This document shows, one piece after another, positions 58,901 through 64,000 of a DNA stretch of 64,000 nucleotides. Position numbers and translations under genes: made by a program. The notes beneath the pieces were generated by a model that saw nothing but the letters and a program-made list of their open reading frames with translations, did no database searches and was not told where the DNA came from. Position 1 is the first letter of the stretch. Every line of letters begins with the position of its first letter. Source of the DNA: an uncultured Gammaproteobacteria bacterium (GTDB lineage: Bacteria > Pseudomonadota > Gammaproteobacteria > Arenicellales > JAANXG01); assembly GCA_947259175.1 (NCBI GenBank), contig CAMYKW010000005.1, positions 1 to 64,000 on the forward strand, given 5' to 3'.

Positions 58901-59351
58901 AAAGCTCGGAAGCGTCTTCGACTACCGACAGCGTCGCACCGGAACGGGATAACAGCGGGAGCTGGCTGGTCAAGGCCGCGCACAGTGCATCGATGGTCTG
59001 GATGCGAAGTCGCGCCGGATGTTGTTCGAGCCGCCAATCCCGCGCCTGGTTGTTGCGCCACGCCTCATTCGCCACCCGCCAGAGCTCCCGTTCGAATTCG
59101 TCTTTGGGGCATGGCTGCTGCGCCCGCCTCACTGCATCCAACACTCGCTCGCGCATCTCCGCGGCCGCCTTTCTGGTGAAGGTGATCGCCACCACCTCCT
59201 CGGGGTGATGGACTCGTGACAGCAATACCAGGAACCTGCGAATCAGCAGTTCGGTCTTTCCCGATCCCGCCGGCGCTTGGACGATGAACGAGGTGTGCGG
59301 ATCCAGCGCCCGCTGTCTCACAGGGTGGTCCGCGGGCTTAGTCATTCCCAT
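55977..59351 (-). CDS. AddA-like UvrD-family helicase with PD-(D/E)XK nuclease
   Basis: A superfamily 1A helicase-nuclease of 1124 residues that processes double-strand breaks for recombination. Walker A QAPAGSGKTELL lies near residue 25, Walker B LLVDEFQDTSLSQFALLQRL near 400, and IMTVHKAKGLEFDTVIIP is helicase motif V. The C-terminal nuclease block is WIVDFKSS. It overlaps the AddB-like gene by 14 bp (ATG 59351) or 8 bp (ATG 59345). Stacked inverted repeats follow the stop. RecBCD is not in the window. Confidence 0.9.
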   Translation of the reverse strand: MGMTKPADHPVRQRALDPHTSFIVQAPAGSGKTELLIRRFLVLLSRVHHPEEVVAITFTRKAAAEMRERVLDAVRRAQQPCPKDEFERELWRVANEAWRNNQARDWRLEQHPARLRIQTIDALCAALTSQLPLLSRSGATLSVVEDASELYREAALRTVWLLGGAERSWSQAVAVLLAHVDNRVSRAVELIVEMLRRRDQWLRHIGGGLECESDARRASLESAWEQLTERELSAARRVLPEAMAEELVACATYAAQQLAPSQLASPLNAWGGGGGFPGTASADLPRWRGLSELLLRKDGGWRQKVDKRHGFPAGKSPRAQMMRQRMHDTLQALAAHEKFRCALGSVSRLPDSRYTDEQWQVVSSLIRLLPLAAAQLDVIFAGAGCVDFIELNRRANWALGEPDNPTDLALALDYRIQHLLVDEFQDTSLSQFALLQRLTAGWQPEDGRTLFLVGDPMQSIYRFREAEVGLFEQVVAGGLGSVRTESLSLEANFRSDPSIVAWINRCFHTHPPTPSAARRGAVTFAPSAAAVAASANCGVSVHPLRDAQRVTQARMVAEVITQTRRQRPQHSVAVLVRSRTHLREIIPALNHAGVEYVGVEIDSLVRQPVVQDLLSLTQALLNPADRMAWLAILKAPWCGLSLRDLFSLVADDAGRCVWDQLQSQSVLATLGAEGRQRAERTASVIGQSLAHRGRGSLRDWVARTWEQLGGPACVSPRALGYADNFLALLGEHDAGGRVANSSALRRALHDTWVRPEVDPDATVQIMTVHKAKGLEFDTVIIPALERTPRHEESKLLLWEEDATAHGESLLLAPLPGPGRRADPHYDCLRQLRADKDAFEVARLLYVGCTRARRNLHLIAAADSLPDGRVGAPAVTSFLHRLWPVVQPEFAAAGGRQVPAAKTPVTSPGPLQRLPVDWRVPEPATPMPAVMPPPDRGVGADIEFSWVGEKTRQLGILVHEYLQQLPTREGLASGDRDVQPQLARWRKALKARGIADDELQAYLIQLQQVARDIAEDPRGRWLFDATHRDVHSEYALSGVVDGVVRHIRIDRTFIDRNGIRWIVDFKSSAHRGGRLEEFLDREVQRYRSQLECYARMIGAMEDRTIRLGLYFPLLRRWREWPYRGA

Positions 59352-62040
59352 CCTCTTCGTAATCCGCGCCGTCCCGCTCGAATACGCGGCACACCGGCCG
59401 CACATCACAGTGTTGACACTCGGTGGGTGATTTCGGATCCACCTGAGCTTCACCGTCGCGTATCGCCGCGGCCAGGCGCTCGATCACCGTGCGCCACTGG
59501 CGCTGCTGTGCGGTCCAATCGCGTCCGCCGCTGAACTTGCTGTCCGCGAAAGACTGAATTCCGGGCGCCATGGCGACGGACCCCAGACCCTTGATTGTGC
59601 ACTCTCCGCGCCGCACCTGCGCAAACGCAAGGGCGGAGACCGGTTCCCGCATCGACAGCAGGTACACCGGCAGTTGCGGGTCGCCGGGCCGGTCACCGAA
59701 CCATTGACTCACACCGGCATTCAGGCCGGTCTTGTAGTCAAATACGATGATCGCGCCGTCCTCGCACCGGTCCACGCGATCGGCGCGCAACGAAAACTCG
59801 ACACCCGCGGCGGTAAACGAGGTCTGTTGTTCGCCGGCGACGACCGCGAAGGGGTCACGGGTCCGCTCGAGTTCGAGCCACTCTGCGATCAGCGCCTGCA
59901 AACGTTGACGTTCCAAGGCGATGAACTCGCGGCGAAAACGCGGGTCGTCTGCGGCGACCATCGGTGACAACACCCGCTGCACCTCGTCGCTGATCAAAGC
60001 ACTCAAATCCGTCGACGATGCGCGCACCAGCGCGGTCTGTCCCGCGATGCGGCGCCACACCCGGGCCAGGCATTGGTGCACGATGCTTCCCCGCTCGGCC
60101 GCGGATAAACCGAACTCGATTTCAGGAATCGATTCGGCGCCCAGGCGATGGCGGGCGAAGCCGCGAAATGGACATGCCGCCTGATCCCGAATTGCGCCGA
60201 CCCCGCCGGTCAACTTTTGTGCGGGCGACAGCGGCGGACCGTGCCCATCGTGCAAGCGCTCTAAAACCGGGCGCGCCTGGTTGATCTGACGGACATAGCC
60301 GCTGTAGTCGCTGACGCGGATCGCGCCGGGCACCGCTTCCGGCACCTGCGCAAACAGCGGGCTGAGTTCGCACGGCTGCTCGCCGCGCCGCTGCGGACAA
60401 CTGACCACGACTTGCGGGGCGCTGCCGAGCAGGCGATCGGTAATGGCGGCCGCGTGCGCCAATGTCCGCTCGGCGCTCGCACCGGGCATGGCGCACCGGC
60501 GTTGCAGCGCGTACGGCAGGAATGGATTGGGGCGAACCACCGGGGGCCATTGATCATTGCTCATGCCGGCAAGCCACAGATGGGCGAATTCCATGCCCCC
60601 GGCCTCCATCACGCCCATGATCTGCACCGGGGCCGGCGACGTTTGCGGCTGGAAGACACGGGCGCGCAGCATGCGCTTAAACACCCGCAGGGCCTCGTGC
60701 ATGGACAACTTCGCAGTGACCAACCCCAGGCCGGCGAAACGGACCAGCGATTCGCGCCACGCCTCGACCGCCTGGTATTCGGCGCTGTTGAGTGCGCGCT
60801 CGCCGGGCCAGCCCATCATGTGCAGGCAGCGGGCGAATAGATCGGCCCACACCGCCGGTGGCCGCAGTGCCGAGCGATCGACGCCGGCCGCCGTGACCCG
60901 GTCCAGGGATGCGCAAAGCAGCGGACATTCCCCCGGCCGCGCCCGCAGCAGGCGGTGGAGACCTTCCAGACCGATTCGTTGCAAACCGGATTTGCGCAAC
61001 CGCCGGTCGAGCCGGCCGCGGACGGCGTATTCGCCGGTTCCGCCGCCGATGAACGGACTCAAGATCACGTCGGACAGGTCTTCATACGGCCGCGCCTCGG
61101 CCAGGCATGACAGTACCAGCAGCCCGTGCGCGACGATCGGGGTGAGGGCCAACGGTTGACCCAGCGACAGGTGAAACAGCCGTTGCTGCGCGGGATCACC
61201 GCCGACTCCCTGGAGCGGATGCAGGATGTTGTCGAACACATGCCGCACCTCATCACACAGCGGAGCCAGGTCAAGAAACACCACGCCCACAGGTCCCGGT
61301 TCACCGCGCTCGAGCAACGCGCGCGCCCAGCGCGCCGCTGATTCGATCTCATGGCTGGGATCGCGGCAACCGAGAAAACGAGCGTTTGCGGCCGGATCCG
61401 CCGCGGAAATCACACTCACGTCTATACCGCTGGCCATGAACCGGTCACGCAGCGCCAGCTGCGACGGCGTGAGCTGGTCGAAGCCCAACCACGTGATACC
61501 GGCGCCGTATCTCCCCGCGGTTGCGCTCATCGCCCTGCCGATTCGCTCGCCAAGCTCGCTGCGGCTCAACCATCCGTGCGCATCGGTGCGTTGCAGGAAC
61601 TCACGCGCATAATCGCGAAATGCCCTGGCATCCTGATTGAGGCCGTGATTGAGGTCATTCAGGTTCAGATTCCAGCCGCGCAAGAGATGCCAGGCGTTTC
61701 TTATCGACTTCGCGGTTGCTTCCACTTGCAGCAGGCCCAATTCGGGCCGCCGTTCCTGGTGTTCACGAATAATCCCTTCCCACAGCCAGAGCTCCTGTCC
61801 CTCGTCGAGCAACACCGGCAAATCCATTCCCCCGGCGCCGTCGGCTTCAAGCTCGCGCCAGCATTGCGACAACCAATCATCCCAGAACAGTACCGCCGGG
61901 GTCGGCCACACGGCAAGATCCCCGCGCTGCTTGGCGTCGGCATAGCGCTCCAGGACAAAGCGGCGCAGGCGCCGGGTCGCGGTAACCAACACGCCGCCGC
62001 GATCCAGGAAGGAGATGAGCTGGTCTAATCTCGAAGTCAC
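59338..62040 (-). CDS. AddB-like protein, PD-(D/E)XK nuclease with iron-sulfur motif
   Basis: A protein of about 900 residues resembling the TIGR03623-type partner of AddA-like helicases in proteobacteria. The nuclease has IIVFDYKTG, and cysteines at ACPFRGFARHRLG and CQHCDVRPVC suggest a 4Fe-4S staple. The N-terminus GGVLVTATRRLRRF lacks a Walker A, so helicase activity is unlikely. GTG 62040 is given; an ATG at 62190 would extend it 118 bp into the methyltransferase gene. The start is uncertain. Confidence 0.82.
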   Translation of the reverse strand: MTSRLDQLISFLDRGGVLVTATRRLRRFVLERYADAKQRGDLAVWPTPAVLFWDDWLSQCWRELEADGAGGMDLPVLLDEGQELWLWEGIIREHQERRPELGLLQVEATAKSIRNAWHLLRGWNLNLNDLNHGLNQDARAFRDYAREFLQRTDAHGWLSRSELGERIGRAMSATAGRYGAGITWLGFDQLTPSQLALRDRFMASGIDVSVISAADPAANARFLGCRDPSHEIESAARWARALLERGEPGPVGVVFLDLAPLCDEVRHVFDNILHPLQGVGGDPAQQRLFHLSLGQPLALTPIVAHGLLVLSCLAEARPYEDLSDVILSPFIGGGTGEYAVRGRLDRRLRKSGLQRIGLEGLHRLLRARPGECPLLCASLDRVTAAGVDRSALRPPAVWADLFARCLHMMGWPGERALNSAEYQAVEAWRESLVRFAGLGLVTAKLSMHEALRVFKRMLRARVFQPQTSPAPVQIMGVMEAGGMEFAHLWLAGMSNDQWPPVVRPNPFLPYALQRRCAMPGASAERTLAHAAAITDRLLGSAPQVVVSCPQRRGEQPCELSPLFAQVPEAVPGAIRVSDYSGYVRQINQARPVLERLHDGHGPPLSPAQKLTGGVGAIRDQAACPFRGFARHRLGAESIPEIEFGLSAAERGSIVHQCLARVWRRIAGQTALVRASSTDLSALISDEVQRVLSPMVAADDPRFRREFIALERQRLQALIAEWLELERTRDPFAVVAGEQQTSFTAAGVEFSLRADRVDRCEDGAIIVFDYKTGLNAGVSQWFGDRPGDPQLPVYLLSMREPVSALAFAQVRRGECTIKGLGSVAMAPGIQSFADSKFSGGRDWTAQQRQWRTVIERLAAAIRDGEAQVDPKSPTECQHCDVRPVCRVFERDGADYEEDGND

Positions 62041-62072
62041 TGAACGCGCGAATGTCGAGGGCGGATTCCCTG

Positions 62073-62798
62073 TCAGACTCGGGTGACTACCGCCAGTAGC
62101 CGGAATGCAGAAAACCGGCCCAGCGCCGGAAGCAGGCGTTGTTCCAGTCGCAGCGTCGGGGATACCAGGCGCTGCGGAATGAGGCTCCATTTTTTGAAGC
62201 CGCCGGACAAGGGATACGCAAACAGGCTCAATAATACAGTCTTGGTTATTCTCAGGCTTGGAAACAGGGCGTGAAAACGCCGCCGGTAGTTGCGAAACAA
62301 TAAGGTCGGAATCGCCTGATTCGATGCATAGGGATCTTTGTCCGCGGACGCCACACGCGCAAAAGGATCCTGGCGCATATCAACGGTTTCGTGGTGCAGG
62401 TAGTTGTAAAAGACCCAGCTGACCGGCGTTATTGCCGGCTCCAGGAGCACCAATCTTCCCCCCGATCGCAGGGTTCGTTCGGCTTCGCGGAAAAAACCCG
62501 GAGGATCGGCGAGGTGGTGCAGCACGTCGAACATAACGATGTTGTCGAAGCTCGCTGGTGCGAACGGCAGTCGTTGCGCGTCGCAGACCGCGTCCAACCA
62601 CGGGGCCGGCAGAATATCCACGGTCAACAAGTCGGCGGCGAATTGCTTCAAGTTGCCGACGCCGCCGCCGATCTCCAAGGTGGGTCCCGGCCGGCATTCA
62701 TCGAGAATCAGCCGATAGTAGTGGCTGTAGATCTCCCGCAGCACCGGTTTGTTCTGCCAAACCGCGGCGAACTCCTGCAGCCTTGCGTCTATATTCAT
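62073..62798 (-). CDS. Class I SAM-dependent methyltransferase
   Basis: A 241-residue methyltransferase with SAM motif I LEIGGGVGNLKQF, motif II around TVDILP and motif IV FDVLHHLADPPGFF. The C-terminal part has hydrophobic stretches (LSLFAYPLSGGFKKWSL). The acceptor is unknown. Divergent from the methyltransferase-glycosyltransferase gene, with which it may form a cell-surface or lipid modification module (inference). Confidence 0.85.
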   Translation of the reverse strand: MNIDARLQEFAAVWQNKPVLREIYSHYYRLILDECRPGPTLEIGGGVGNLKQFAADLLTVDILPAPWLDAVCDAQRLPFAPASFDNIVMFDVLHHLADPPGFFREAERTLRSGGRLVLLEPAITPVSWVFYNYLHHETVDMRQDPFARVASADKDPYASNQAIPTLLFRNYRRRFHALFPSLRITKTVLLSLFAYPLSGGFKKWSLIPQRLVSPTLRLEQRLLPALGRFSAFRLLAVVTRV

Positions 62799-62859
62799 GG
62801 AATCAAGCTTAGATGGAGCTCAACGCAATCGAATCGTAACTTTGCAAGCCATCGCAACA

Positions 62860-62887
62860 ATGACAACACGCCGGAATGATATATAGT
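62860..62887 (+). promoter_or_regulatory. Sigma-70-like promoter for the methyltransferase-GT2 gene
   Basis: ATGACA (62860-62865) and TATAGT (62882-62887) each match the -35 and -10 consensus at 5 of 6 positions with a 16-bp spacer. It lies about 46 bp before the GTG start at 62934 in the divergent gap. Confidence 0.5.
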
Positions 62888-62933
62888 GATAGCTAAACTA
62901 ACACACTCCCGTTCACAAGCATTCAAAGAAATC

Positions 62934-64000
62934 GTGTCATCCGATCCCACACCCGATTCGATTAACATCCACGGTATCGAGGAGTACCGCGAAGAACGCG
63001 CCCGGCATTGGGATGCACAGGCCGAGCGTACCTATCGGTGGGCGCAACCGGCCCAGGCCTATCATGCGCGCCTCAACGAGATCTACCGGCTGCTGGTGCC
63101 TGCCGGTTCACGGGTCGTCGAGCTCGGTTGCGGCACCGGCGACCTGCTGGCGGCCTTGAAACCGGGTTACGGATTGGGCGTCGAAGTTTCGCGCGGCATG
63201 CTGGACCAGGCGGCAAGAGAATATCCGCATTTGGCCTTTACCCATGCCGACGCCCACGACCTGAGTGGGATTGACGAAACCTTCGATTTCGTAGTGTTGT
63301 CCGATTTGTTGAACGAACTGCACGATGTGCAGACCGCGTTGAACGAAGTACGACGCCTGTGCCATCGCCGCACGCGGATCATATGCAACTTCCACAGCCA
63401 CCTTTGGTATTTTCCGCTGCACCTGGCCAGGCACAGCGGATTGGCGACACCCACATTGCCGCAGAACTGGCTGACCAAAGAAGATGTGCGGAATCTTTGC
63501 ACCCTCGCCGGTCTGGAATTCATCACCAGTTGGGAAGAGATTCTGCTGCCGCTGCGCGTGCCGGTGATTGACACTCTGTGCAATAAGTTTCTTTGCAAGA
63601 TCTGGCCGTTCAATCACCTGGCGCTTACGCATATGATGGTCGCGCGGTTGCAGCCCACCCCACTTGAGCACGGCAAACAGCCCAGCGTAAGCATCGTCGT
63701 GCCGGCGCGCAATGAAGCCGGCAACATCACCGCGATCATGGAACGGACGCCCGATCTGGGGTCGCATACCGAGCTGATTTTCGTCGAGGGCGGCTCCTCG
63801 GACAACACCCGCGAAACCATCCAGAATCTGGTCGACGGTCAAACGCGGTTGCCGGCCCGTTTGTTCGAACAAAGCGGACGCGGAAAAGGCGACGCGGTGC
63901 GCCTGGGATTCGCGGAAGCGAAAAACGACGTGTTGATCATTCTGGATGCGGATCTGTCCGTCGCCCCGGAGGATCTAACTCGCTTCTTTGACGCGCTGGT
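62934..64000 (+). CDS. Methyltransferase-GT2 glycosyltransferase fusion (partial)
   Basis: An open frame from GTG 62934 through the window end. The first ~230 residues are a class I methyltransferase with SAM motif VVELGCGTGDLLAAL and LSDLLNELHDVQ. From about residue 245 a GT2 domain begins: SIVVPARNEAGNI, LIFVEGGSSDNTRET, SGRGKGDAVRLGF and the metal-binding LDADLSVAPEDL, typical of DPM1/DolP-mannose-type GT2. The frame is open across the junction without stop or shift. The 3' end is outside the window. Sugar donor and acceptor are unknown; polyprenyl-phosphate glycosylation is a guess. Confidence 0.85.
   Translation, partial: MSSDPTPDSINIHGIEEYREERARHWDAQAERTYRWAQPAQAYHARLNEIYRLLVPAGSRVVELGCGTGDLLAALKPGYGLGVEVSRGMLDQAAREYPHLAFTHADAHDLSGIDETFDFVVLSDLLNELHDVQTALNEVRRLCHRRTRIICNFHSHLWYFPLHLARHSGLATPTLPQNWLTKEDVRNLCTLAGLEFITSWEEILLPLRVPVIDTLCNKFLCKIWPFNHLALTHMMVARLQPTPLEHGKQPSVSIVVPARNEAGNITAIMERTPDLGSHTELIFVEGGSSDNTRETIQNLVDGQTRLPARLFEQSGRGKGDAVRLGFAEAKNDVLIILDADLSVAPEDLTRFFDAL

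Noticed and set aside
63108..63872. 254-codon minus-strand frame at the window end
   Set aside because: It is antisense to the methyltransferase-GT2 fusion, whose motifs are continuous.
1..64000. CRISPR arrays, prophage, IS transposases, toxin-antitoxin or defence islands
   Set aside because: No regular direct repeats, integrases, transposase motifs or recognised defence gene pairs were found.

Overview
The window reads as a GC-rich gammaproteobacterial chromosome, probably from a sulfur-oxidising or Chromatiales-like lineage. The evidence is gene order: leuS-lptE-holA-proA-nadD-rsfS-rlmH-maf-rng-yhdP, then tldD-pmbA, aspS-nudB-yebC-ruvCAB-ybgC-tolQRAB-pal-cpoB-queE-queC and tRNA-Lys. The rpe-gph-trpE order resembles pseudomonads and Chromatiales. 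The family assignment is inference; no rRNA or marker tree was available.

Region 1 (1-34.1 kb) is almost entirely on the minus strand. Read in the direction of transcription it runs from leucyl-tRNA synthetase through LPS export, DNA polymerase III delta, proline, NAD, ribosome and RNase genes. Next come YhdP, a small secreted protein, a nitrilase, and TldD/PmbA side by side. AspRS, Holliday-junction processing and the complete Tol-Pal envelope system follow, then queuosine precursor synthesis. The last unit before tRNA-Lys is a YeeE-type sulfur transporter followed by an unusual single-chain ABC ATPase-MlaE permease. Many genes overlap by 4-17 bp, which suggests translational coupling.

Region 2 (34.2-47 kb) is mixed. 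It holds a DUF4124 protein with a YfcG-like GST, PBP1B with a TPR lipoprotein downstream, a DsbA-fold isomerase, cyclopropane fatty acid synthase, a PA0069-type radical SAM protein, an isolated PilB/GspE-type ATPase and a DUF885 hydrolase. Region 3 (47-55.8 kb) has OsmC-trpC-trpD-trpG-trpE-gph-rpe, an HtrA/DegQ protease and a 5'-nucleotidase. Region 4 (56-64 kb) has an AddAB-like helicase-nuclease pair and two methyltransferase genes. The second of these is fused to a GT2 glycosyltransferase and runs off the window.

The least ordinary material is in repeats and gene architecture. A dispersed repeat has replaced the 3' end of yhdP. A second copy at 41.1-41.5 kb has matching terminal inverted repeats and carries two related ~104-bp inverted-repeat elements. 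REP-like palindromes lie at 13.5 and 41.5 kb. A Trp-rich mini-ORF precedes trpE. No phage, IS transposase, CRISPR array or recognised defence cassette was seen, and nothing here amounts to a clear new multi-gene system.
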